A stretch of 64,000 nucleotides of DNA from a virus. Each line of letters starts with the position of its first letter. Position 1 is the stretch's first letter. The DNA is taken from positions 33,640 to 97,639 of IMG/VR virus record IMGVR_UViG_3300009093_000043; one strand, given 5' to 3'. The notes under the pieces are model-generated. The model made no database searches. It was not told the DNA's origin and worked only from the letters and a program-made list of their open reading frames with translations. Made by a program: the position numbers and the translations under genes. Below are positions 50,266-57,891 of the stretch, piece after piece.

Positions 50266-51473
50266 CAACCCTTCACGCAGAGGACTTGCTTGAGCTGGGC
50301 TTCGACCTCGACGAGATCCGTCTGGTTCTCCATGACGACGTCGATGTCCTTGTAGGCCGCCGGGATCTCGTCGATCACCGCCGCGTCCTTCCGACACTCG
50401 ACACCGGACGTCTGAGCGATCACGTCCTCGACCTTGTAGAGCTTCTTCGCCGCCGCTCGACTCATCTTCCGACCCGCGCCGTGGGAGGCGGAGTGGAAGC
50501 TGTCCTCGTTCCCGAGGCCGCGAACGATGAAGGACTTCGTCCCCATGGACCCGGGGATGATGCCCATCTCGCCCTTCTTCGCCGAGATCGCCCCCTTCCG
50601 CGTCACGACGACGTCCTCTCCGAAGTGGCACTCCTCGGAGACGTAGTTGTGGTGACACGAGATCGGCTTCTCGAACCGAACGGTCCGACCCTTCGCCTGG
50701 AAGAAGTCGCGGATGATGTCCTGGTAGACCTCCAGCATGACCCGGCGGTTCTCGGCGGCGTACCGCTGAGCCCAGTACAGATCGCGACGATAGTCCTCCA
50801 TCTCCCTCGTCCCCATGAGGAAGACGGCGAGGTCCGGATCCAGGATTCGCGGGTCGTGGTTGTGGGTGAGCTTCTTCGCGATCGAGATGTGGATCTCGGC
50901 GAGAGTCTTCCCAATGTTCCGGCTTCCGGAGTGGAGCATCAGCCAGACCGAGCCCTTCGTATCGAGGCACAGCTCGATGAAGTGGTTCCCGCCCCCGAGC
51001 GTTCCCATCTGGCTCTGGGCGCGGCCGTAGAGGTCCTGGACCTTCGGGTGGAGGAGCTTGAACTCGGTCCACAGGACGTTCGTCTTTGCGTTGGCGTGGA
51101 CCTTGTCTCGTCCGCCCTCTGGGCCATTGCCGACCGGGATCTTCGCTTCGAGGGTCGAGCGGATCTCGGAGAGCGAGACCGGGAGATCGGAAGCGTCGAG
51201 GTCGGTCTTCACCGCCGCCATGCCGCAGCCGATGTCGACCCCGACCGCCGCAGGGGAGACCGCTCCCTTCATCGCGATCACGCTTCCGACGGTAGCTCCG
51301 ACGCCGAGGTGGACGTCGGCCATCGCCGCGACGTGATGGTAGACCCACGGCAGGGCCGAGATCTTCCGGAGCTGGGTGAGGGCCGCCGACTCGACGGTGG
51401 AGATGTCGCTCCACACCCGAACCGGAACGCCCGGGTGCTTCTCGTGGCCGCCCTTGATTTCTTGGAAAGACAT
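50265..51473 (-). CDS. rtcB: RNA-splicing ligase RtcB
   Basis: 402 residues, ATG 51473. All RtcB signatures are present: MADVHLGVGATVGSV (51-65), GVDIGCGM with Asp80 and Cys83, LGGGNHFIE with His164, HSGSRNIG with His181, CHHNY with His274/275, GSMGTKSFIV (308-317) and SHGAGR with His331, the histidine that becomes guanylated. RtcB joins RNA 2',3'-cyclic phosphate (or 3'-phosphate) ends to 5'-OH ends using GTP and Mn2+ and repairs cleaved tRNAs. Length is normal and no key residue is missing. GGCGTAAGG lies 8-15 bases before the start. In phages such ligases plausibly counter host anticodon nucleases; that role is inference. Confidence 0.97.
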   Translation of the reverse strand: MSFQEIKGGHEKHPGVPVRVWSDISTVESAALTQLRKISALPWVYHHVAAMADVHLGVGATVGSVIAMKGAVSPAAVGVDIGCGMAAVKTDLDASDLPVSLSEIRSTLEAKIPVGNGPEGGRDKVHANAKTNVLWTEFKLLHPKVQDLYGRAQSQMGTLGGGNHFIELCLDTKGSVWLMLHSGSRNIGKTLAEIHISIAKKLTHNHDPRILDPDLAVFLMGTREMEDYRRDLYWAQRYAAENRRVMLEVYQDIIRDFFQAKGRTVRFEKPISCHHNYVSEECHFGEDVVVTRKGAISAKKGEMGIIPGSMGTKSFIVRGLGNEDSFHSASHGAGRKMSRAAAKKLYKVEDVIAQTSGVECRKDAAVIDEIPAAYKDIDVVMENQTDLVEVEAQLKQVLCVKG

Positions 51474-51483
51474 AGCGAAGACC

Positions 51484-51657
51484 TTACGCCTCTCCTTTTG
51501 AACACGCTTGGCAGAGGATCGACAACGTCGGCTCGTTCGGCAGGAGCATCACCGTAATCCGGACCCCACAGTCGCAACACCTCGTACACCACAGACCCCC
51601 CGTCGACCGGTAGGGCTTCGGCGGGGCCGTGTAGGTGAAGACGGTGAAGAACTTCAC
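51484..51657 (-). CDS. Zinc-finger mini-protein
   Basis: 57 residues, GTG 51657 overlapping the upstream stop as GTGA, stop TAA within GGCGTAAG before RtcB. Two Cys clusters, CTRCCDCG and CQAC, fit one zinc ribbon. Sits between the 51654 gene and RtcB. Function unknown. Confidence 0.65.
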   Translation of the reverse strand: MKFFTVFTYTAPPKPYRSTGGLWCTRCCDCGVRITVMLLPNEPTLSILCQACSKGEA

Positions 51658-51977
51658 GGCCCGGACCCCAAGGATTCGAAGGAGCTTCGGATCTCCGCCT
51701 CCGTTACCGGGTCGAGGAAGAGGATGCAGTCGTAACCGTATCCGTCGTCCAGCTCACCCCACTTCTTCCGGGCTTCGCGCCAGGTGAAGACCCGAACGTT
51801 ACTTGGGTTCATGTGGTCCCATCCCCCACCAGAGAGGTGAGGTACGAGAACCTCAATTCGTCGGTTCGACACCTTCTTCACGAGCCCGTAGTAGAGACAG
51901 CCTGGGATCGTGCGATGTACGAAGTAGTAGACCGCGGTTCCGACCTTCGGATTTCGAACATTCGTCTCGAAGTTCAT
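51654..51977 (-). CDS. Small beta-rich protein
   Basis: 107 residues from ATG 51977, overlapping the upstream stop as ATGA. Starts NPKVGTAVYYFVHRT, then LVKKVSNRRIEVLVPHLSGG: a small SH3-like barrel look. C-terminal helix. Unknown. Confidence 0.6.
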   Translation of the reverse strand: MNFETNVRNPKVGTAVYYFVHRTIPGCLYYGLVKKVSNRRIEVLVPHLSGGGWDHMNPSNVRVFTWREARKKWGELDDGYGYDCILFLDPVTEAEIRSSFESLGSGP

Positions 51978-53713
51978 GGGGAGACCATCTTCTCTGGGCC
52001 GAGGTCGAATCTCTCGACCCATGCCTCAGCTCGACCGTCCTGGACGAGCCACCAGACGTAGTCGGGGTCGGCGAGATCAGGGTACTTCTCCGCCAGCTCT
52101 CGGTACCTCTTCACCGCGAGGTGCATCCGTCCCCGAACCTCGGCGACGTCGCGGAACTGTTCACCGTGGCGAACGCTCGAACCGAACGAGATCACCGATT
52201 CGAGAACTCGGAAAGCGAGCTTCGCAAACGAGGGGGCTAGTACCTTTGGCTCGAAGAGGCCTCCGTACCTCTCCGAGAATGGGTACCAGGAAGCCTGGAA
52301 CCGGAAAGCCGGCGGATCGGTGTCGGCGACGGTCGGGTCTACCCTGGCCTGAGGAAAGCCTCGCTCGTGCCAATCGGTTCCGCTTCCGATCGTACAGAGA
52401 ATCTGGTTCGCGATCTGCATCCAAGAATGGATCTGTTGGTCTTTGGTCATGCTCGACCAGGGCAGCGCCGAATCGCCGTCGCGGTCGTCAGGATCGGTAC
52501 GAATCCCGTAGAGCGTCGGCCACCTCTCCACCATGGCCTGAACGTAGGCGTGGGCGTTCACCTCGATGTCCTCCCAGCTCTTCAGGAAGTCCTTCGCTGG
52601 GTCCGGGTCTCGTACCCACTCGAAAGTCGCGAACAATGTCTCTCGTCCGGCTCGTCCGTCGTCGTTGCGAGCTTCGTCGTCGTGGCGGAAGCGGTACACG
52701 CCCGGCTTCACGTCGATCACCGTCGCTCGGGCGTCCTTCAGCGAGCCCTTGAATCTCTTGGCGCGTCGATCGAACTCTTCCAGGTCGCAGAGCGAGTACC
52801 ACCACAGATCGGTACAGATGTTGGCGATCTTCTCGCCCTCGAACTTCGGCCTCCGCTTGTAGGGGACGTAGTTCTTTCCGTCCCAGTACTCGTCGGGCGG
52901 TTCGTTTGCGATCTTGTACTTCCCCTCGGCCATCCGATAGACGTTCGGGCAGGTGTTTCCGACTGAGGCGTGGGACATTCCGATCGCGGCGTACGCCCAA
53001 GAGGTCTTACGGCATCCCAAAACACCGTTGACGCTCTCGATCTCGTCGTCTCCCTCAGGGAGAGGGAACCATTTGCGAAGGTCGTTCGCCACAACGATCT
53101 TCCCGCTCGGGACGTTCAATTCCCATTCGTTGGGTTCGAACCCCTTCGGAAGCGGGCAGTCCTTCCCCGAGAAGCGAATCTTCTTCCCGTTCGTCTCCAA
53201 CGTGAAACGACGCGTCCCGCAGTAGCCGCACCCGTCCGAGAAACCAGCCATGCTCGCGCCGAGGTTGATCCAGCGACGAAGGCCCTTCTTCGAGGTCAGC
53301 GCCTTCAGGAGGTCGCGCAAGTCGTCGTCAGACGCCCTCGCTCCGAAAAGGAAGATCCCGTTCGCGATACTCTTCTTGAACTCGTCGACTCGCCCCAGGA
53401 TCGATCCGTTCTTCCAGTGGCCGCGGAGATCGACGTCGAGTTTCGAAGCCTTCAGCTTATTCTCGACCTTCATCCGAAGCTCGAAGTCGACCTCGGGCTT
53501 CTTCGGGTCCTTCTTGAAGGTCTTTTCCCGGTAGGCGACCATCGGATCGACCGCCTCGGCCGTAGCGATCACGGAAGGGTGTCCCGGACGAAGCTCCGAC
53601 TCCTCGAAGAGCCCGTCCGTTGTCTGAACTTTCGAGCCGTCCCGAAGGACCGCCCTCACTTCTGTACGGGCGCCTCTCGCCGAGATCACGACCAATTCAC
53701 CGGGCTTGAACAT
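51974..53713 (-). CDS. Large accessory protein of unknown function (579 residues)
   Basis: 579 residues, ATG 53713, GGCGTAAGG upstream. An N-terminal 40-residue SH3-like start (FKPGELVVISARGARTEVRA), a helical region (residues 60-150), a Cys-pair segment FSDGCGYCGTRRFTLETNGK about 160 with two further Cys nearby, and a long aromatic C-terminal half (YPFSERYGG, DPDYVWWLVQDGRAEAWVER). The CxxC segment suggests one zinc site. No enzyme motif known to me. One of the longest unassigned accessory proteins here. Confidence 0.65.
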   Translation of the reverse strand: MFKPGELVVISARGARTEVRAVLRDGSKVQTTDGLFEESELRPGHPSVIATAEAVDPMVAYREKTFKKDPKKPEVDFELRMKVENKLKASKLDVDLRGHWKNGSILGRVDEFKKSIANGIFLFGARASDDDLRDLLKALTSKKGLRRWINLGASMAGFSDGCGYCGTRRFTLETNGKKIRFSGKDCPLPKGFEPNEWELNVPSGKIVVANDLRKWFPLPEGDDEIESVNGVLGCRKTSWAYAAIGMSHASVGNTCPNVYRMAEGKYKIANEPPDEYWDGKNYVPYKRRPKFEGEKIANICTDLWWYSLCDLEEFDRRAKRFKGSLKDARATVIDVKPGVYRFRHDDEARNDDGRAGRETLFATFEWVRDPDPAKDFLKSWEDIEVNAHAYVQAMVERWPTLYGIRTDPDDRDGDSALPWSSMTKDQQIHSWMQIANQILCTIGSGTDWHERGFPQARVDPTVADTDPPAFRFQASWYPFSERYGGLFEPKVLAPSFAKLAFRVLESVISFGSSVRHGEQFRDVAEVRGRMHLAVKRYRELAEKYPDLADPDYVWWLVQDGRAEAWVERFDLGPEKMVSP

Positions 53714-53755
53714 CGGGATCCCTTACGCCGTGCGAATCTCCTCGATCGCTAGTCC

Positions 53756-54070
53756 TCACTTGTGGCGCTTCTCGAATCGCTTCAGGATTTTCTGATTGAG
53801 ATCTTCGATCTCAGATTCGAGTTTGCGGAGATCGAGATCGAAGTACGAGGAGACGACCGACTCCACGCCGGGATCCTGAAGCGGTACATATCCAGGTGGG
53901 GAGGCGCGGGTCAACGCGCAAAGAACGAGACTCTGCTTCTCCTTCGCGTGCTTCAAGAAACCGACGACGGTAAGGATTCGATCCTTGAGGGCCTCCTTGA
54001 GTCGGAGTTCCTTCGTGACCGGATCGCAACCGCAATCGCTGTCGAACTTGTGACAGACTGAGCAGACCAT
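53756..54070 (-). CDS. Small Cys/coiled-coil protein
   Basis: 104 residues, ATG 54070 with GGCGTAAG nine bases upstream. CSVCHKFDSDCGC at the N-terminus (zinc-like), then helices and a C-terminal coiled coil (LRKLESEIEDLNQKILKRFE). Unknown. Confidence 0.6.
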   Translation of the reverse strand: MVCSVCHKFDSDCGCDPVTKELRLKEALKDRILTVVGFLKHAKEKQSLVLCALTRASPPGYVPLQDPGVESVVSSYFDLDLRKLESEIEDLNQKILKRFEKRHK

Positions 54071-54079
54071 CTCGGATTC

Positions 54080-54637
54080 TTACGCCGTGCGGATCTTCTC
54101 GATCGCCCGACGCCCTCGCTTGTCGAGCTTCTTCCACTTGATCTTGAACGAGGTCGAGGAGATCCCCCCGAACATCGCCGCGTTCGAATGAACCTCAGCG
54201 AGCGCCGAGAGAAGAAGGGTAGCGACAAACCTCGGTTCGGTACCTGCGAGGAACGCCTCGTAGTCCTCCGAGGAGGCCGAATGGGTCACCATGTCGTTCC
54301 GGATGAGGAAGGCCACGTCGAGGTCTCCTCCGGCCTCTAGCCACGCCCGGTAGCTCACCTCGGCGTGATCGGGGAAGTGAGCCCGTCCTTCCAGGTCGAC
54401 CGTCTTACAGCGAGGCTTCCCGCAATCGTGGAAGATCGCGTACTCCCGAAGAAGCGCCCGAGACGGCGCGAGGCTTCGAAGAAGCTGTCGATTCTCGGGG
54501 AGCCAAGAGGGGACTCTCCACCGGCTTTCGTCGAGCGGCTTCCCGTCGAGGAAGTCCAGAAGCTCTTCGAGGTGGGACCACACGGAAAGACCGTGTTCGT
54601 AGATCGTCTGCCCGGAAGTTTGCTCACACGAGCGCAT
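54080..54637 (-). CDS. HD-domain phosphohydrolase
   Basis: 185 residues from ATG 54637. HD metal ligands are visible: EHGLSVW with His15, YAIFHDCGKP with His70-Asp71, FPDHAEVSY with His about 90, and an Asp in LDVAFLIRNDM near 108. HD proteins hydrolyse phosphate esters of nucleotides. In the same frame 19 codons upstream there is another ATG (54694) with GAGAGGTTCC before it, but the eighth codon of that start is TAG, so either it encodes a 7-codon leader or the gene really begins there and is interrupted by an amber codon. Ends ACG GCG TAA. Confidence 0.8.
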   Translation of the reverse strand: MRSCEQTSGQTIYEHGLSVWSHLEELLDFLDGKPLDESRWRVPSWLPENRQLLRSLAPSRALLREYAIFHDCGKPRCKTVDLEGRAHFPDHAEVSYRAWLEAGGDLDVAFLIRNDMVTHSASSEDYEAFLAGTEPRFVATLLLSALAEVHSNAAMFGGISSTSFKIKWKKLDKRGRRAIEKIRTA

Positions 54638-54714
54638 CTCCGAGATGAGGACGTCTTTCGGGGAGGAGATCTACAGCTGAACGAAGTCGTGCATCTTGGA
54701 ACCTCTCGGGGAGC

Positions 54715-54999
54715 TTACTCTTCGTTCGCGATCTTGGCGAGAACGTCCCCGTGGCAAGCGAGAGGCGCGCACCAACACCCGAGAACCTTCCCTCGAAGTT
54801 CCTTCTGGATTCGAGCTACGAGGTCCGGACGAGACAGGATCCACTTCTCGTACTTGGAGATCGCCTCTTCTCGGGTCGCGACGCGATGGGCAGCGAGGGT
54901 TCCCTTCTGATGGCTGAAAGGGTTTCCCCACTCTGAAGGCCGCCCGATGTACACGTCGTACGGGGCCTTCTTCGAGTGAACGACGTACCGCGAGGTCAA
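54715..54999 (-). CDS. DUF4326 protein
   Basis: 94 residues, TTG 54999 overlapping the upstream stop as TTGA. Motifs YIGRPSEWGNPF, AISKYEKWIL, and LGCWCAPLACHGDVLA are the signature of DUF4326, small proteins with a Cys/His set (C-x-C...C-H) common in phages. Biochemical role is not established. A much longer frame above 54999 is an Arg-rich shadow of the neighbour. Confidence 0.8.
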   Translation of the reverse strand: MTSRYVVHSKKAPYDVYIGRPSEWGNPFSHQKGTLAAHRVATREEAISKYEKWILSRPDLVARIQKELRGKVLGCWCAPLACHGDVLAKIANEE

Positions 55000-55427
55000 G
55001 GACGATGCGGAGGCGGATCGGTCTGCCACGAATCTTCGGGCTTCCCTCGACGTCTCCACTCCTGGTTGAGGCCGGGATGGATCTCCGCGTGGTCGCGCCA
55101 GATCATCCTGAGCGAGTAGTAGAGATGGCGATCGTCCATGTCCGAGATGTTCAAGACGACGCCCTCTCGGGTCCTCCACTGAGAGTAGGGATCGACCCGA
55201 TTCCGGGCGCGCGACGCCTCGGCCGCCCGGAGGTCCTCTACGGCTCTCTGAAGAAGACCGCCCGTCGGGCTGTGGAACGCCTCCTCCCACCCCCTAGGCA
55301 TGTCCTTGGGGTCGGAATACCACTCCGGATCTCCGGGGCCCGGGTAGTTCGTCGTTCCGGGCATTCCGCCCTCTGGACCGAACGCCCCGAGCATCGGATA
55401 CCAAGCTTGTCCCGGCGGGAAGTTCAC
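54996..55427 (-). CDS. Unknown protein
   Basis: 143 residues from GTG 55427, GTGA overlap with upstream. N-terminal Pro/Gly/Trp-rich (PPGQAWYPMLGAFGPEGGMP), then a conserved-looking block ISDMDDRHLYYSLRMIWRDH and RDHAEIHPG. That last block is of the kind found in small phage proteins that regulate other enzymes, but I cannot name it. Confidence 0.6.
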   Translation of the reverse strand: MNFPPGQAWYPMLGAFGPEGGMPGTTNYPGPGDPEWYSDPKDMPRGWEEAFHSPTGGLLQRAVEDLRAAEASRARNRVDPYSQWRTREGVVLNISDMDDRHLYYSLRMIWRDHAEIHPGLNQEWRRRGKPEDSWQTDPPPHRP

Positions 55428-55774
55428 GGCCCGACTCCTTCGAGGCCGCCATGTCCGTTCTCGCAGCAGGCGCCCCCGGGTGTATCGAATTGAGGAGACC
55501 TGCACTCCGGACAGTAGAGCCCGGTCGGCGGGTACTGGTCGACGGCCTTCCCATCGTCCCGCCTCGGATCTCCTCCGACCCTCCGCAAGGCCACCTCTCC
55601 GTCGGAGATGATGACGCGAAGCTTCTCCTTCCGTTCGAGGAGCTTCTTGATCTCGTGATCGATGTCGAAAAGCTCTTCCCTGGAGTCGGCGATCCGGTCT
55701 TCGAGGAAGCGACGCATCCCCACATCGTCGGCGGAGTAGTTACGGCTCCGATCTTGGCTGCCTCCGTCACTCAC
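55424..55774 (-). CDS. Coiled-coil plus zinc-knuckle protein
   Basis: 116 residues, GTG 55774 (GTGA overlap). Charged coiled coil (ELFDIDHEIKKLLERKEKLR) followed by CPECRSPQFD and CCENGHGG, a zinc knuckle. Unknown. Confidence 0.6.
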   Translation of the reverse strand: MSDGGSQDRSRNYSADDVGMRRFLEDRIADSREELFDIDHEIKKLLERKEKLRVIISDGEVALRRVGGDPRRDDGKAVDQYPPTGLYCPECRSPQFDTPGGACCENGHGGLEGVGP

Positions 55775-56049
55775 GGAGAGACCACCAGGTTTTCGAGGAT
55801 GTCCGCGTAGGAACCGAGTTCCCGGAGTCCTGCCACGCTCTTCGCCCTCCGATACTTCGGACAGACGAAGGTGACGTGAGCCGGCAGCGCCCGCGGAGCT
55901 TCGTGCTTCGCGTGGGTGTAGGAGTGGAACCCGCACTCACCCCAAGACGCCTGGGGGCGGGGGAAGTTCCCATAGTCGCAAGTCGCACAGGTATGAGCGA
56001 GTCGTACCTGTTCGTCCTGGAAGACTTGGAGTTTGTTCTTGTCCGGCAC
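55771..56049 (-). CDS. Cys/His-rich small protein
   Basis: 92 residues from GTG 56049; a longer frame upstream overlaps the neighbour. CATCDYG, ECGFHSYTHAKH and VCPKYRR give several metal ligands. Unknown function. Confidence 0.55.
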   Translation of the reverse strand: MPDKNKLQVFQDEQVRLAHTCATCDYGNFPRPQASWGECGFHSYTHAKHEAPRALPAHVTFVCPKYRRAKSVAGLRELGSYADILENLVVSP

Positions 56050-56056
56050 GAAGGGA

Positions 56057-56677
56057 TTACCCCTTCGCGCACCGAAGACCGTGATGGAGAGGTTCGTCCT
56101 TACCCGACCCGCACTCTCCGCAGGATAGGCCGCCTCCTTCGGGGATTTCCTCAGTCGAAGGACCAACCCTCCACTCATGGTGGTAGAGGTAGCACGTCGG
56201 GCACCTCTCCGTCTCCCACGGCCCTGCCAGGTCGAAGACGAACGTCTGACCGATCTCCCCCGAGTAGCTGAGGCTACTCGTCCCGTTCCGCTGGGCTCGC
56301 TCGATCCGCTTCCGAGGACCTTCGTGGTCGAGATCTCCGGCGTAGAGGATTCGAGAGTCGACGATCTCGTATCCCATCCATCGGGTCGCCGGACGAATCG
56401 AGTGGGACGTGATGATCAAGTCGTTCCACCGAACGATCATGACGGAGATTCCGATCCGCTCGTAGTTCCCCTCGACACGCCCGAGAGTCCCCGGAGGAAT
56501 CCCGGGAAGGTCTCGCGCTTCGATTAGGGTCGTAGGCCCGAGGCGGTACGGGTGCCAGTCGAGGAGATGAGTGATCAGCTCCGCCTCGGTCATCGGATCA
56601 GTCCGATAGACGTCATGACTCCAGAGACGATAGCGGAGGCCCTCGCTCGTCTTCCTACAATGGATCACTTCACTCAT
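56057..56677 (-). CDS. Unknown protein with two Cys clusters
   Basis: 206 residues, ATG 56677. A beta-rich middle (GISVMIVRWNDLIITSHSIR), and C-terminal CPTCYLYHH and CGECGSG clusters that look like one zinc ribbon. The gap to the next upstream gene is 48 bases. No family recognised. Confidence 0.6.
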   Translation of the reverse strand: MSEVIHCRKTSEGLRYRLWSHDVYRTDPMTEAELITHLLDWHPYRLGPTTLIEARDLPGIPPGTLGRVEGNYERIGISVMIVRWNDLIITSHSIRPATRWMGYEIVDSRILYAGDLDHEGPRKRIERAQRNGTSSLSYSGEIGQTFVFDLAGPWETERCPTCYLYHHEWRVGPSTEEIPEGGGLSCGECGSGKDEPLHHGLRCAKG

Positions 56678-56725
56678 GGTCTTACTACCGACCGTGTAGT
56701 GGAAAACGAACGTCGGGGCGAGGTC

Positions 56726-56896
56726 TTACGCCTCGAATCGTTCCCAATCCTGAAGAAGGTCGTCGTCCTGGACGTAGATCGTAACCCTCGTAGCCCCTAG
56801 GCTACAAAGCCCAATCAACCCGTCCGGAGAGATGGCTACGACCATCCTCACCTCCTCCGAGCCCTTCTTCCTCCAATGCTGTCCGGTAGCGATCAT
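56726..56896 (-). CDS. Small protein, unknown
   Basis: 56 residues, ATG 56896 overlapping the stop of the 56893 gene as ATGA and ending GAG GCG TAA. Basic start (TGQHWRKKGSEEV), a hydrophobic strand (VRMVVAISPDGLIGL) and an acidic end. Supported by coupling and by the same stop context as many neighbours. Confidence 0.55.
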   Translation of the reverse strand: MIATGQHWRKKGSEEVRMVVAISPDGLIGLCSLGATRVTIYVQDDDLLQDWERFEA

Positions 56897-57105
56897 AGTT
56901 CAGTGTACCGGGCCGTCACGACCTGAGTCCCCTCGGTCGAAGCCGTGATCCGATCGCCTAGTCGGGGATATCGGTTCGAACGGGCTCCGTGAAGACCGAC
57001 GATCGAGAACGAGTAGTCCTGATCGGTCTTCGGATCCGTCATGTCCACAAGCCCCTTTCGTCGGTGGTACCGAACCACGACGAGTTCTCGTACCTCTTGG
57101 GTCAT
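56893..57105 (-). CDS. Small OB-like protein
   Basis: 70 residues from ATG 57105 (ATGA overlap). Strand pattern VRELVVVRYHRRKGLVDM, YSFSIVGLHG, RLGDRITAS, VVTARYTEL resembles small OB/cold-shock-like barrels, without the RNP motifs. Function unknown. Confidence 0.55.
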   Translation of the reverse strand: MTQEVRELVVVRYHRRKGLVDMTDPKTDQDYSFSIVGLHGARSNRYPRLGDRITASTEGTQVVTARYTEL

Positions 57106-57644
57106 CTTCTTCGCTTCTTTCTCTCGGGAGCCCGAGTCCCCCGAGGCTTCCGGGCAGGTGTGAGACACGCGTCTTCGATTCCCCACTTACGAAGCCGGTA
57201 CAGAAAGCGATCGTACTTGATTCGTAGCTTCCTAGCCCAAGCTCTCTTCGTGAGCCTCACTCCGCCTGCGGTGACGTACTGATCCGCGTGGCTGTGGGCG
57301 AAGCGGTTCTGTTGAAGGACCGTCTGCCACTCACACTCCCCTGGCCCGTAGTTGTTGAAGGGGGTGAGACGTCCGAGCGTCTTCCCTGGAGGGCGAGACC
57401 CCATGTCTTCTAGGAAGTTCTCGAACCTCCGCCATCGAGGGACAACGATGATCCCGACGCCGCCGTAACCCTCGTAGGAAGGGTGCTTCTTGTCGTGACA
57501 CCTCTGGATCATCGCCCTCCACGTCGTGTACGTGGGGGACTCCCTTCGCCCGTCTCGGCGCATCGTTCGATGGCCGTGGACGCGCTGACTCTTCCCACGC
57601 TCCGATAGGGGAAGGTGGGGAAGGTCTAGTTGGGACCCGTCCAT
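57102..57644 (-). CDS. HNH-like / phage homing-type DNA-binding protein
   Basis: 180 residues from ATG 57644. The block SPTYTTWRAMIQRCHDKKHP then SYEGYGGVGIIVVPRWRRFE, FLEDMGSRPPGKTLGRL and CEWQTVLQQNR matches a widespread phage family annotated as HNH-like or AP2-associated; the canonical 'I.V...W' and 'R.D..G.Y...NC.W' are recognisable, but the middle is degenerate (GRLTPFNNYG for DRIDNDG.Y). A basic C-terminal tail follows a second helix-turn-helix-like stretch (AWARKLRIKYDRFLYRLRKW). Either a stand-alone homing-type nuclease or a DNA-binding relative. Confidence 0.65.
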   Translation of the reverse strand: MDGSQLDLPHLPLSERGKSQRVHGHRTMRRDGRRESPTYTTWRAMIQRCHDKKHPSYEGYGGVGIIVVPRWRRFENFLEDMGSRPPGKTLGRLTPFNNYGPGECEWQTVLQQNRFAHSHADQYVTAGGVRLTKRAWARKLRIKYDRFLYRLRKWGIEDACLTPARKPRGTRAPERKKRRR

Positions 57645-57646
57645 CT

Positions 57647-57880
57647 CTACTCGTCGAGACGTTCGATCCGACGAGCGATCAGGCGAAGCGTCTCGGCGAC
57701 TTCCTTGTTGCCCTGAGGGCTGGTCGCCATGGTGCTCTCGTTCACCTGATCGTCTCCGATGAGGACGATCTTCCCGGTCTCGTCGAAGGCGATCGTCAGA
57801 TCGAAGCGATGTCCGGCTTCGACACGGTCGTTCACCATGTGCAGGACGGGGATGTGACGGGGCTCGATGTAGTCGCTCAT
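57647..57880 (-). CDS. Small unknown protein
   Basis: 77 residues from ATG 57880, chosen because AAGGAG lies six bases before it; an in-frame TTG at 57895 overlaps the methyltransferase stop. Beta strands (FDLTIAFDETGKIVLIGDD) then a helix (EVAETLRLIARRIERLDE). Coupled to the methyltransferase. Confidence 0.6.
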   Translation of the reverse strand: MSDYIEPRHIPVLHMVNDRVEAGHRFDLTIAFDETGKIVLIGDDQVNESTMATSPQGNKEVAETLRLIARRIERLDE

Positions 57881-57891
57881 CTTGTTCTCCT

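Noticed and set aside
50286-51557. 423-codon plus-strand frame opposite RtcB
   Set aside because: Antisense shadow caused by GC-rich codons; RtcB motifs fix the real strand.
54671-54673. Alternative genetic code (TAG read as amino acid)
   Set aside because: Other genes in the window (for example those ending at 44294, 35105 and 36960) use TAG as a normal stop, so genome-wide recoding is unlikely.
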